NCBI GenBank assembly: GCA_949358305.1
Contig: OX442315.1
Span: forward strand, 33,258,427-33,322,426
Length of the DNA stretch: 64,000 nucleotides
Source: Strigamia acuminata
Taxonomy: Eukaryota; Arthropoda; Chilopoda; Geophilomorpha; Linotaeniidae
Reading direction: 5' to 3'
Made by a program: the position numbers and the translations under genes. The notes under the pieces were generated by a model. That model was given only the letters and a program-made list of their open reading frames with translations, was not told where the DNA came from and searched no databases. Below, one piece after another: positions 34,826 to 47,575 of this stretch; the stretch's first letter is position 1, and the number at the start of each line of letters is the position of its first letter.

Positions 34826-37800
34826 AATACACACAAAAATGTAAAATCGTTTGGTTTAAATAATTGCCTTGGTCCAAATAAACGCTTGGTCTCAAAAAGA
34901 TTAAATGCCCGTGTATTTATTCGAAGTTTTACTGTATTTTTATAAATGGATAAAATGACAAACTGTCACGTGCGTTTATTATGAATTATATTTGCCGAAA
35001 CCCCCAGCATAAAATAAAAGCGCTTTAATTACCACACGCCAAAAATATTTGTAATTATTTAAAATTCAACCGCACGCTGAGTAAACCTTAATAGGAAATA
35101 TCGAATGAAAAACATCCCTAATTAAAAATTCATTAAACAAGGAAATTATGCAGAAACATGTCGTGTACAGCTCGATATTATTATACACAAAGATGAATAT
35201 CAAAAACGCGACTGGCTTTAAAGTCCGCGGCGCGAGAAACATTAAGACGGAATAAATTTACATCGCAATTATTGAGTATGCAACCAACGCGGAAATATCA
35301 AACATGAGAATTATTAAACTCTTGCGGGCTGCCAAAAATGAGACCCGATCTTATTTCAAACGACTGTGTTCGTATTGTTATCGTTGAATAAATCATGAGA
35401 TTCGAACGAAACGACAAACATTCTCTTTGGCACCAACTTCGAAATCTAAACTGATGCAAATAATGTCATTGATCCGCATTACTAAACAATTTCAAACTTT
35501 TCAACAATAATTTATTAGAAACTATAAAAATCACCAAATACTAAATATTTAGCAAATATTAAAATCATTAACTGCAAGTTAAACATGACTTTATGGTTAA
35601 CTTTATGGTTAAACCACAGACCTAAATACTACTGGACTGGCGCACTGCAAATGGCGCCCAGCTTGTGAGAGGAGAAGGCATTGTTGGGATAAAGTGACGT
35701 CACGAAAAAACTACAACTTCCTGTTTCACGTCTTACTCCACCAAATTCAATCCTATTTTTCGTTTTACTCTACTTTTTTGCATTTTTTTCTAAGTTATAT
35801 TTAAATAAATACATCTGCATTGTTACGTCTAACGATTCAAAACCACACAGTATGTGCCAACCATCGTTCTTCTTAGCCACAATCCCTCAGTTCGAAGTCT
35901 ACTATATTTATATCTGTAATTAAACTGAAAACAGACTAAATCGACCGCCATTTTTGAAGCTAGACGAGACAAACAGTTTACAAAGCAGTTAAAACAAGTT
36001 GTTTAAAATGCTGTTTAACATCATTTATTTGTTATTCACATAATTATTAATTTGCTTCAAATCTTAGCAAATTTTGGCTGAATTTTGGCTGAATTTTGGC
36101 TAAATTAGCTGAATAGGCCTAATAACGAATGTTTTTACCGAACATTCAGCACATCCCCATTAGAAAGCATAGAATATATCCGTTAATATTTGATCAACAA
36201 GGGTCAAACTTCTTGTTGGAAATAAATAGCTAAACTGCAAGAAATAATAGAGGGAGGGAAAAGAAGAGAGAGAAAGAAGACAGAATTACCCCCACTTCCT
36301 ATTATCTAGAAAAACACTTTGGGCAGCTGTTGGGAGCCCGTAAACTTCCCATCTGAACTATTGACTGCGCGTGCCCAAAGACCAAGTACAAGATTGATCA
36401 GAATCAATTGCGTAAAAATGCATTCGAAATCCCCCAATATAATTTACACGCCCTTGGAATGAAGAAATATTTCAATGCATAATTCGTGGCCCTTTTATGA
36501 TTAAGTTTCAGCTGTGGATCGAACCGACACGCCTCCAACGGGGGAGTTGTGTTTAGAAATCGCACTACAAAAGGAATAAAAGCGCATGCGTGAAGCGCAC
36601 AATGAAGCAAAAAGCAAAACATCACAGATGGTCGCCTCATTAGATGGTTAATGAAGAGAAGAAAAGATGGAGATAAAAGAGACCTCTGCTGAACGCACTA
36701 GTCAAAGTAAATAAACAGCAGCGCACGAAAAGAAATTTGCGCTCACGTTTCTGCGTTTCAGCAAACAAATCACTAAAATTAGACTCATTTGCACAAACTC
36801 TACTTCTTTTGGCTACATTTACAAATATCTCGGCTTTAAATCAACATCTCGCTCTATAAACAATCAAACGTTAGCTCATTAAATGAGCTCTGCAAATTCC
36901 ATTAAATTCGTCTCGTCAAAATGAATAATAACCTTTTTTTTTTTTTTTTTTGATGAATGGATTAATCGAGAAATTACTCATTTTTTCTAATGACAATTTA
37001 TCACTGGAATTTGCTGGACGTTTAATTGATTTCGTAGAATTGGGAAAAAATTACATTCGAATTTGCTTATTTATTATATTAATTTATTTTTAGTTGCAAC
37101 TCGAATTATTTTAAACAATTTTTTTTTGTAATTGTGCCCTTCAATCCTTTTTAAACACTTCTTTTTACGGAAGTTGTCATCCGAATAAAAAATTGGATTA
37201 CATTAAACTAATGTTGTGCATATGTTCCCTTTACTCTTATCCAATTTGTAGCTTACAATTAAGTGCAGCTATTGAATTAAACTCGAACGCCATTACAAGC
37301 TTAGCTGGTCCCCGCAGCCAATACAACTTTAAAAACATTCCGTTAAAATCACATTACAGTAGCCCACCCCCACCCCTCGCCAATTCGCTATAAACGCAGT
37401 CCTACATTATATCATACAGTACAGCACACTGTAACCCACAAACATTCACCGCGTTTTCTAACAACCGCAATCGTCGACCTTAACTTCGATTTCCGTTTTT
37501 CATAAAAAAAATAATATTTTTTGTGTATTTAACGCAACCAACGTTCGTTACGTTAAATACAAAAAATACCGTATTGTCACGATAATACAGTATTTTTGCT
37601 CCCTCTGCCGCAGCTCTTATTGGAGGGCAGCTCTTAATCGAAGGAATACGACAATAACAGTTCATCCAAGTGCTGCGATCCGGGTTTTATTCGAATATCT
37701 TCTAATAAAATACTCAAATTACCGCAGGTGAATGCTACAATGAGACTTATATCGTTGCGGCCTGAAATGTCTAGAGTAATTTAATAATGAAAGGAAAACA

Positions 37801-38685
37801 CAGTTTTTCAATAAAAATACGCAATATCATTATTACTTTATACGTCCAGAAAAAACATTCCTGATCTTTCATGGATTTAATTCCTATGTCATTTTTTTTC
37901 AAAATGTCATCCGTTTCCCACACATTTTCACATGACCAAATATCATCAAATATTTTCTACCAAAAAAAGACACCACACAGGAAACATTCCGTCCACATAG
38001 AAAAAAGAAGAGATCTATGTACAACATCTCTTGTTGCAATACTAACCTTTTAGCAATAAATCAATGTACATAATGATTAAAAGCGTTAATTTTAAACATC
38101 TACCATCTTTTGATTGGATGACAGTAATCAGAACCAGTCCCAAGGGTGTAATTTCCACCTGTTTCCTAACCCCTCAAGCCCACCCCTGCATTCAATTTCT
38201 TATTTCCAATCTTTTTTTTTTACACTTTTCTATTTTTTTCCCGTTTAATTCCCCAGGGAACTGCAAAAGAGGGGATAACCTCAAATTATTTTCACACTTT
38301 TCATAAGAGAGACCGAAGAACAATTTATGGTCACAGGTAGAAAAATTTCTACCTTTTCCAATCAGCGGGGCTTAAGGCCATTTTAAAAATGAGTGAGGGG
38401 ATGGGTGGAGTTCCAAATTTTCCCGTCACTCATCAACACGATGCAATGGTATTTTTTTTTTAAAATAAAAAAAAAAATGTGTAAGTTTTACAAAACTGGC
38501 ATGTGCTAACGAAAATTGTGCAGCAGCAGCTTTATATTAGGTTAATTATAGGTGATTGGAGTTTTAAACTTAGTAATTATCGATGATATCAGTAAAATAA
38601 TATGACAAATTTATCTTCACTTTTTTTTTATAAATTAGGAAGCAGCAAATTAGATTTTAGAAGTGGAGAGAAAAAAAAATCTTAC
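34826..38685. other. Intergenic or intronic stretch without recognised genes
   Basis: Unique AT-rich sequence. At 37512-37566 a hairpin TTTTTTGTGTATTTAACG/CGTTAAATACAAAAAATA abuts a degraded ACCGTATT element (to 37655). If the DUS1L-like gene continues, its later exons should be here on the minus strand, but none was recognised. Confidence 0.5.
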
Positions 38686-38794
38686 CTCGTTTAGCAATCA
38701 CCTGTGGGCAACCTAAGTTCAAATCCACAGCATCGCATTCATCTTCGACTAATTTTGCAGCGTGAATGAATTTTTCCGGATCATTGGCACAAAA
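38686..38794 (-). CDS. DUS1L-like tRNA-dihydrouridine synthase, exon 2 (partial gene)
   Basis: This exon encodes 36 codons plus one base: [15 protein letters not shown], then VDLNLGCPQ and VIAKR. It is preceded by a TTTACAG acceptor and followed by a GTAAG donor on the minus strand. DLNLGCPQ is the conserved FMN-domain motif of dihydrouridine synthases, and FCANDPE and IAKRG are typical of the animal Dus1-like subfamily, which reduces uridine 16/17 of tRNA with NAD(P)H and FMN. It joins in frame to the exon at 43834-44061. The next exon should begin with the second base of the Gly codon and encode the conserved HYG segment. I did not find it in the window. Confidence 0.85.
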
Positions 38795-39502
38795 CTGTAA
38801 ATAAATAATTTAAAATAAAAATTATAATTAAGGTATTTCATAATATCGACAAGAAAAACTGTAAATAAATAATTTAAAAAAAAATCATAATTGAGATTTC
38901 TCATAATATCGACAAGATTTTTACACTTCTAAACCCGATGTTTAGAAAGTCTAATAAAACGGTCATGTCCGTCTGTCCGCGCACTTGAGACGTCAACGTC
39001 TATTTCGCGCTTTTGCGAGTTCGGCGTCTACATTGCGCATTTGCAACGAGTTAAATCTCGTGTAGAAAGGGTTTAGATGTTAGAAGTCCAATATGTAATG
39101 CGTCCATGCGTTACCGATGTTTACTTGTTTAAAATAAGGGTTCAGAGTTATCATGAACCAAGGATGACATGGACACGTATCCGTGCGTTATTTTCTATTG
39201 ATTCGTTGTTCTGTGCGCTGATTGGATGACGGCAATCACGTGTCATGCATTGCTTGCAAACTAACCATGGTTGTTACCTGTTGTCATCCCAGAATGCATT
39301 GCAGCTATATAATGTGGCGCCATCGGTGGCAAAACGGACTGAATGGAAAATTTTACACGTAAAATTTCGCATTTAGACTTGTTTAAAAATTATAAACAAG
39401 CTCAAATGATTTCAAGAATGCATCTACCACTGTAATCTTGTATTTTAATTTTTAAGTCTATTTTGTTTCTGCATCAACTGGAGGTTGCAAAATTCATCAA
39501 TT

Positions 39503-39919
39503 CATACCGTATTACTCCGTTTATTGCCACGTGTCGGTATAGTGCGATTATTACCAACATGCCGATAAACCCCGCTTTTAATTGCATGCTGGTGTAAGTG
39601 AATACAATTTTTTTTTTAATTTTGAGCCTAAAACATGCTTAAATGCTTATTTAGATGTCCAAAATGTAGAAAATTTCTATAAATATTCCAAAAAAATTAG
39701 TAGTAATCTTCAGAATATCAAGAAAACTTAAATTTTAGGCCCAAATTTTAAAATAATTTATCATCTGGGCTCTTTTAAACAAAAAAACAGTATTTTCACT
39801 TATACCCGAATGTTTCGCTCTTTACCGGCATGCCGGTACAGACTTTTTTAGCGCCATTTGAAAACGGTCATAAACCCATGACTAACGGCATGCGGCAATA
39901 AGCGGGGTAATACGGTATG
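39503..39919. mobile_element. CATACCGTATTAC MITE (in DUS1L-like intron 1), copy 1
   Basis: 417 bp with ends CATACCGTATTAC and GTAATACGGTATG, AATT on both sides, and inner GGCATGCCGG-type palindromes at each end. The middle matches the reverse complement of 40978-41255. The target length is ambiguous because the end and flank are themselves palindromic. Confidence 0.8.
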
Positions 39920-40977
39920 AATTCATTTTATCATTTAATTTTCTTTTTGTCAATGCATTGCTTTTATTTTCAATTCAAGTTGCAATGATTTTTGAACCAT
40001 TTAAATTCACATTTACAAATTACCTGTTTGGCGAGTCAATTTTTGCAGTTACTTTGAAAATGAATTCAACACAAATACACATCAAAATAAAGCACAAAAT
40101 TAAAACATAAACACGAAAAAAAAAAACGTTTGGAATGCATCCAGTATTAAATTTGTTTTCCACAAAACCTATCTTTTCTTTCAGCAACAAAAAATGTTTT
40201 CGCGCATTAAAACGACACGACGAAAACCTAAATCACTATTTAAGACACAATTCAACTAACATCTCCCCAGAAAGGGGCAAACAAGTTTATCAACACAAAA
40301 ACACGCCATTCAACTTCTTCTCGAGCACAACTGAATATTAAATCCCAAACTATAACAATAACCAAAAAGAATGCTTAATCTATGCATGAACGCACATTTC
40401 CATGCACCTAAAAATCTACTGAGAAGAAAGAGTGCGCAATTATACTGCGCCCCATTTGCACAACTCGGAAATTCTTTCAGGTGACGACACTCCCACGCAA
40501 ATAATAACATGGCTCACAACTTATTCTTTGTATTACCGCCATTTGCCAGTGAGGAAAATGTCTTGCGCACACAATATTAGACCATACAAAGCACCCATCT
40601 ACAAGAGCATGTTGGAGGACCCTTGTGTACAGTCCAATGCTCACGGTAATGGGGTCATAATGGAGTTCTCCCAACCACGTGAGAAGGAACCTGCAGGCAC
40701 GATGGAACGCGCCAGAGTTATTGCAACCACAAATTGCATGCTTTTTCCCCATCATTTTCCTCTAGTTATTTCAAAAATTTCTTTTCAGTGAAAACAAAAA
40801 GTGAAATAAGAAAAAGCAAAGATTCTGAAAAAATATATATATATACATCGAGCAATTTATCCCACCCCAATAACTACATTTTTCAAATATCTTTGATTTC
40901 TTTTTCTATTTCATTTCTTTGATTTTATTAACCTCATTTTTGTATTTGATGGACCAAATTGTTGGAGTAAAAAGCAC

Positions 40978-41255
40978 TACCGTATTACCCCACTTTAAGC
41001 CCCCACTTTAAGCCGCATGCCGTTGGACATGGATTTACCAAGGTTTTCGGAGTTTTCTCAATTTTCTGAAGATTATTACTAAAATCTGGGAGAATTTATA
41101 GAAATTTAGGCCAATTTCCTACACTTTGGACATCTAAAAATGCTTTTTATGCTTGTTTAGGCTCAATTCTTATTGAAAAAATTCGCACTCACCTACATCG
41201 GCATGCCGATAAAAACGGGGTTTATCGGCATGCCGGTAAAACTCGAAACAAGCAT
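40978..41255. mobile_element. CATACCGTATTAC MITE, copy 2 (truncated)
   Basis: Same family in opposite orientation. TACCGTATTACCCCACTTTA is one end; CGGCATGCCGGT near 41230 is the inner palindrome, and the outer end beyond it is missing. It shares GAAGATTATTACTAAAAT and TTTGGACATCTAAA with copy 1. Confidence 0.75.
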
Positions 41256-42946
41256 TTTAAAATGCTGTTTAGTCTAAATTACTCTATGAATGCACCTACC
41301 GCACAGCAAAACAAACATAAATATTTTATTTTATTTACAAACCACCTAACTTAATCTTTCTTAAAAATTAACTTAATTTACATTGCTAAATAACTCCTCA
41401 CCGTCACACGCATCTTTCGCGTGACTACTGCCACTTTTTACCACTCTCCATCAATGAGATGTGTCAGCTAAAAGAGGCGAAAGAGCGTGTGAATTTCTCG
41501 CATCTGTCCAATTGCAGCCACCAGTTTACCTGTCCATTGCCTAAGGGAAATTAGAAAAACTTTTTAGACGAGGTAGAACGCACCACAAATTGCAGAGAGA
41601 AAAGAAGGTACAGAAGAGCGAGAGGGGGAAATCAATGTCTATTTTTGCTCCAGTCCAATTCCAAATACGAACTAATATATCAGTCACACCTTCCAATTGG
41701 CCAGAATATCCTATTCAAAAAAACTCTGTGAACAGGCGCGCCATTGTAACAACTCACTATTGTTTACACGTCATCAAACTCATTTGCTGATTTGATTGGA
41801 AGTCAACCAAAAACTGACGCTGTGTAAAAATGTCACAAACTCGATAAAATATGTCTTCAAGGACTTTAGAAAATGGCAGCAAAATGTCATCGGGCCAATG
41901 ACTTTTTGGCATGTTATCAACCGCATTGGACTTTTGTTCAACAACTGATCATTTCCTTTAATCCACTCGACTACATCAACATTTCTATCTGACACTTCCT
42001 TTCCATTGACTGGACACATTGACATTATCAGAATGAAGTCTTTACACCGAACTGACCGCCAAAGTGACATCTGATCACTAGATAATGCTTGAACACTATG
42101 TATACGGTAACACTATTCAATACTGGCCAAGTCAATCTCAAATCGATAAAGCACGGTTAATTGCGCTTCTATCGCCACTGCTCAGCGTGACTCAACATTG
42201 GGAAGTAAATTCAATAAATATGTTTGCTTGAGAATGAAACAACTAGAGTAGAGCATCGAGTATCCAACATCGATTAAGCGAAAGACCGGTTATCTGAGCA
42301 GTGGTGATGGAATTTTGTTACCAGTAACAATTTTTATCTTTATAACGAATCGCGATATAACGAATTATCGATATAACGAATACCTAAAAATGACCGATTT
42401 GATTGGCTGGCCATAGAACACCGTGTTATTTATTTATTTATTTATTTTATTTTTTTAGTTTTGAATTTTCATATTTCCTTTTCTTTTAAAATAAAGTTCT
42501 TATTGTAATAAAAACAATTTCAATAACCAATAAATATTTATAATGTGTCAGTTGAAAAAAACTAATCATAAACGATAACCTTAGCTGGCAGTTGGATCAA
42601 AAATGAAAAATAAATAAAAGACAGAAAAAGCAAAAAGCAATTGAAAACAAGTGCCAAGATGTAATGTCACTTAAATTTTAAAAGAACGGCAACGGAACAT
42701 CAAAAGACACCTTGACACGAGACAAACTTTCATACTGAAAAATTAAAACAAAATAAAAAAAATAAAAAAAAATAAAAAATAAAAAGTTTCCCAGTTTTCT
42801 ATAAACTTTGACATGTGTCAGTCCATCTTTCCCCATCATACTTTAATATAATTATAAAGAGAAATGTGAAATTGTTTTAAAAGTTGCTCAATTATGACCA
42901 AATAGTCATAAAATTATTAATTAAAAAAAGCAAATAATGAAAAAAT
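41256..42946. other. Intron 1 sequence of the DUS1L-like gene, no genes
   Basis: AT-rich. ATCGAGTATCCAACATCGAT (about 42257) and CGATATAACGAATTATCGAT (about 42350-42380) resemble degraded pogo/Tigger-type ends. A T/A-rich simple region is at 42430-42480. Confidence 0.4.
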
Positions 42947-43285
42947 TAGACTTTGACCGATACCGGTATAGATATCGGCTTTCGACCGATATTTCGGTAT
43001 TCACCGATATCGGATCAGATATTTTCCGAAAGTTTTAGACTAAAACGATACGTTTCAGAAACATTTTTGAAGTATTATATATTATATACTGCTTCCAAAA
43101 CGTTTCTAAAACATAAAATAAATGCAATTTTAATCTTTTTTATTTTTATTTTGGGGGGGTGGGGGGGGGGAGGGAGTCAGACATTTTAATTTTAATATCG
43201 GCGCAGGTATCGGTATCGGCCGATATTCGGTTGCCGATTATCGGTATCGGCGATACTGCAAAATATCGATATCGGTCAAAGTCTA
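42947..43285. mobile_element. hAT-type MITE with perfect 8-bp duplication
   Basis: 339 bp. The ends TAGACTTTGACCGATA and its complement are flanked by GAAAAAAT at 42939-42946 and 43286-43293. Runs of CGGTATCGG/CCGATATCGG near both ends are typical of hAT MITEs. The interior is unique with a poly-G tract (43153-43171). Confidence 0.92.
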
Positions 43286-43833
43286 GAAAAAATGCATTTA
43301 AAAACGCATTCATATTTGACAAAATAACTATTGGGAATGCATTTCACAATAGATTTTACAAAATATAGACTACGGTATTATCATTTGCAAAAATAAATTA
43401 GAAAATGCATTCTCGCATTTCAAAACACATTGCAATATAATTCCAATGTATTTTTTAACCATACGGGAAATCCCAAGATACATTTTAGAAAAGAAGAAGT
43501 GGCTCATGATCCCAGATTTGGCTCCTGTTCACGAGCTACTTCGTCACAAACCAGGCGGCAAAATAGCAAAATATCACCTCCATTAATTCTTTTCTCCTTC
43601 ACACACAGGGCCGTAAATTCACAATCCAATTTGCCCCGAGGGCCGATAAAAATTACATTACCCACCTATCATAGCGACAGCAGACTACTTTTTAGTTCCC
43701 TCGCCCTACTTTGTGATGACATAAATGAAAATAGCAATTTCTTAAAAATAAAAACAAACGCGTTGCCAAAAAAATCAAACTTTTCCATCTAATACTTAAT
43801 GTTTATAATATAAAAAAAAAATTAATTTAGCAC

Positions 43834-44061
43834 CTGAACTACAAGTGGGCGATCTTGACTGCAGGTTGTAAAATTTTCCGCTCTGTAGCCTGGGTTCGTC
43901 GAGAACATTGAAGCATGAAACATGGGGGTGTAGCACACCTGGGCACCATATTTGCGACACAACTGCCGGAACGCCAAATGACTTAAGTCGACCATTGGTG
44001 CTGCGAAAAATCGTGGGTTTGCTCCATTTTCGTGCGTAAATCTTTCGAATGGAAAATTCAT
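43834..44061 (-). CDS. DUS1L-like tRNA-dihydrouridine synthase, exon 1 (partial gene)
   Basis: Starts at an ATG (MNFPFERF) and runs for 76 codons to a CAG/gtgcta donor. The hallmark AAPMVD (about 20-25) is the start of the TIM-barrel FMN-binding domain. YGAQVCYTPMFHA (38-50) and EDRPL-like QDRPLVVQ (69-76) follow in the order of Dus1 proteins. The N-terminus is as short as in the family and shows no targeting signal. The intron to the next exon is about 5.04 kb and holds several MITEs. The two exons give 112 of the roughly 450-470 residues expected, so the barrel's second half and the helical tRNA-binding domain are missing here. The donor GTGCTA is weak but leaves the frame intact. Confidence 0.88.
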
Positions 44062-44482
44062 TTTTTTTGCTTCTCGGTTTAAATTTTAAATTCTGAAAAT
44101 AAATAAACAAATAAAATTAATTATATAAATATTAAAAAAAATTAAATAATTAACCTAAATTGAATCACTTTTGTTGTAAAACGAACAATTCAACGCCCGG
44201 TGAACAAAACGTGCTTATCGCTAGCAGTAGTGGTGATCGATTTAAACTTTGGCCTAAAAATGTACAAACAAAGAAATTTCAATCTAGGTTACATTTCTTA
44301 GGGATTAAAATGGGAGTGAAAATGAGTCACCCACAAAGCTTTAAAAGTTGGGATTAAAACCTTTTGACTTCAAACGTTTATAACATTTAAACATTTAAAC
44401 TTCCAATTACAAATAAAATTAATTTAGTGTATTTGATCTGGTCAGCTTTTTTGGGTTTTCTCCATATAACGTTAAACAAATG

Positions 44483-44726
44483 ATGGTCGCTTCAGTCTGT
44501 TTTTAGTCGCAGTGGGCATGCGCGCAACAGTTGAACAACAAAATATGTTTACTTGCATGTTCCTGCATTCAAAAAATCTTTGTTGTTTTGTTTTCGTCTT
44601 CTTTAAATCAATAAATTAAAAAAATGCTAAAAAGCATATTTAAATTGCAGTTAAACCTGTTTTATTGTTCAAATGTTGTGCGCATGCCCACCGCGACTGA
44701 AAGCATACCAAAACAGTCGCCATTTT
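44483..44726. mobile_element. Inverted-repeat element upstream of DUS1L-like exon 1
   Basis: Left GTGGGCATGCGCGCAACA and right TTGTGCGCATGCCCACCGC lie in complementary arms of about 60 bases (AGTCGCAGTGGGC/GCCCACCGCGACT). The interior fragment AAATTGCAGTTAAAC also occurs at 60845 and 63963. About 400 bases from the start codon, so it could sit in or near the promoter. Confidence 0.7.
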
Positions 44727-46304
44727 TTAAGTTACCGATAGGATAGATCACGATGACGATTACACAGATCAAATAATACCAAATTTACATTCGAATATAC
44801 ATCAGAAATATACAAATCTAACATTTTCACAATACTTACTGCATTTTTCCAAATATACAATCACAACAGCAAAAACATATTTCTTTAGAACCTTGTTATT
44901 TTAACGTAACCTTTTTAAGTTATTTTTGTCATCAAAAACATCATACTCCATTAAAACTCAATCCAACCAAAAAAAATATATATATATATTTATTAAAGTG
45001 AAGTCCCCATATATTTACCCCCAACACCATGACACAACCCATTCATAATAATTTCCATTTCAGATAAGCTCATCCAAAATAGAAGAATGAACACGATGAA
45101 AGCAAAGAGTAAGAAACCATCCCCCCCAAAAAAAGTGTACACATAAAAATAAAAAGAGAGATTAGACGACACAGTATGGTGCATGACAACTCCACTTCTC
45201 ATATGTAAAAGAATATCCAAGCTGATAATACTTTACACGCAACAAATGCTTGCAGCGGCAAATAGACTGAGAAAATGTCAACTGCGAACCGCATTTTCGC
45301 AAGAGGAAGTGCAAGAAATATTGCATTTCAGATAAGACCTCGCTTTCTTTCATTCCAAGATATATAAAAAACAGGTACAATGTAGTGTAAACGAGTGATG
45401 TTTCATACACATGCTGTCAAACTCATATTCTCCAACTTACATGCCACTGATAAACTAAACTCATTTTTTCACTTTTTAAATTTTTATTCTCCCCAACACC
45501 GGTTTGTCATGTGTCACTTACGCCACATTGTGTACAAATGTAACAAAATCCAGATTAAAAAGCGCTACAACAAACAAAATACCATCAACATCGTGTCTCA
45601 AAAGACTGATGATTCTTCTCACTGCTACACCCCCTTTGGTGTGTCTACTTACAAATCGCATGTACATTGCAGAATACATCCAAGTCTTAACGAGTTAGGG
45701 GGACAAAGGGTAGACAAGACACTTCGCTATCAATTTTAAGCGTACAAATAGAAAGGAAGAACGCGTGGAACGCTGTGTGATCTTCCTATTGATTTATTAA
45801 TCTGCATTCTCAACTCACTATCATCCATCACAATGGCAAGTTCTTTTTTTTCCCCCTAAATTTTTTTTTTCAGCTTTTAAAAAATAAGAAAACAAATCAC
45901 CAATGGCACAACCCACCAACTCACTCTTTGATTACAATAAAAACTGGTGAAAAATACGTGATAAATTCACTTCAAAATCATTCCAAGTGGGACTAACTTT
46001 AAAACCTAAGTAAGCAAACCCTAAAAGGTGAATTTGCGCTACAATCAAACAAAAACAAAACGGTTTTTCTACTAAAAATCTTTCAATCTTGCGATCATCG
46101 TCTGTGGTCATGAAATTGGCCAATCGGTTAATGCGCGGGTCTCCATCAGACCGCGGGTTTCCAATAGAGCGCGGGAAAAAATTCGATTCACGGGTGCACA
46201 AAAATACGGTATGAAATACAATAATACCGGTACACATATTTCCACAAACAGCTGTACATTTTGGAATGCATTAAGTGCATAATAAAACATATTTCTGAAC
46301 CATA
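44727..46304. other. No gene recognised
   Basis: AT-rich with short frames on both strands (up to 114 codons at 45395-45739), without a recognised motif. Confidence 0.4.
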
Positions 46305-46577
46305 TTGATAGACTTCATCCACGATGTAAGCAATAAACACAACAAACATGAGTTTGACATTTTTTATGTGTGAAACTTCATTTTAATGATGGAAATAACA
46401 TTTTTTATTAAATAAAGTCAAAATAACATAAACTAAATTAGTCATAACAATCACAACAATAAATAAAAAACAAAACTACTTCTCCTAGTAGTAGTGTACA
46501 GTCTGGAGTTAGTAGTAAACTGGCTCGACCAATGGGAGTACACATTGTGAGGTGCCTTTTACAGTGCAACTCGAGTA
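46305..46577. mobile_element. TTGCACTC-family MITE, member 3 (reverse orientation)
   Basis: The right end CAGTGCAACTCGAGTATAG and interior CTGGCTCGACCAATGGGAGT, AGTCTGGAGTTAGTAGTA match member 1 (25402-25798) in reverse complement. The left end is diverged. Confidence 0.75.
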
Positions 46578-47454
46578 TAGTCCTAAAACGTGGTATAGAG
46601 GCAAGCTTTAGGCCGCATGAGTCGGAATCTCAAGGGTTTTTCAAACTTTTTCCTTCTTTTGATCCGCGACTTGCTTATGTCTAAGTAAGTTAACACAAAA
46701 ATAAAATAATCTCGCACACATTCGTACAGTTAGGCATGATTTTGTCATCTGTTTTTACTGTTTATTGAAACATCAAAAAGCACATAAACAGAACCTTTGA
46801 ATGCACCAAATTGATACCGTGCAGATGTGATGTGAACAAACGCTTTAGCAACCGTGTAATCACCAGTGCACTGCAATTTCGCCGTTATATTTAAATATTT
46901 ATTCTCTACCATGAATGACTCACAAACCAAGTAAAAATATTTTATGACTTGCTACCTGCTGCACATATCACTTTTCTTGAAATTAAAAAATAAAAAAAAA
47001 ATAATAAAATAAAATCCCCCTTTTGACTGTTCTTCCTCACCCTTAAACATAATTCAAATGGACGATGGTCATCAACTTGACATCATGGGGGGGTCCAACT
47101 CGTCAGGAAATAGTCATGCAAGTGGCAAAGTAGACGATTATTCTTCACACAAAACAACTACTGTCTACTTCCAGCTGCAGGTACAAGCGTTTTTACGATT
47201 TTCATCCTAATTTAATTGTGCACTTCAGACTGATATACAACTGGATGTGGTCACTCTTTTTTAATAAACTTCACGCTGCCCTTATAGCTTGACGTTTACA
47301 TGTCAAGTCTTGAAAAAATACCAAAGTGCTAAGGTCAAATAATAATCATTAAAATAATATTAATGTTATTACCATCGCTTTATACACTCAAAGAATACAA
47401 ATTTAAAAATGGTCGACAAAAAAATAAAAAATAACGTAACAAATTTTTTTAAAT
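46578..47454. other. No gene recognised
   Basis: AT-rich intergenic sequence with short frames only. Confidence 0.4.
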
Positions 47455-47575
47455 CGTCATTTTAGAAAAAAAAAATTTAAAAATCGTCATTTTAGCCACA
47501 AAAATTTAAAAACCGTCATTTTAGCCACAAAAATTTAAAAACCGTCATTTTAGTCACTAAAAAAAATTTATGGAC
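47455..47575 (+). repeat. Tandem repeat AAAAATTTAAAAACCGTCATTTTAGCCAC type
   Basis: Four to five units of about 28 bases containing CGTCATTTTAGCCACAAAAA, again carrying the TCATTTTAGC core seen elsewhere in the window. Confidence 0.9.
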
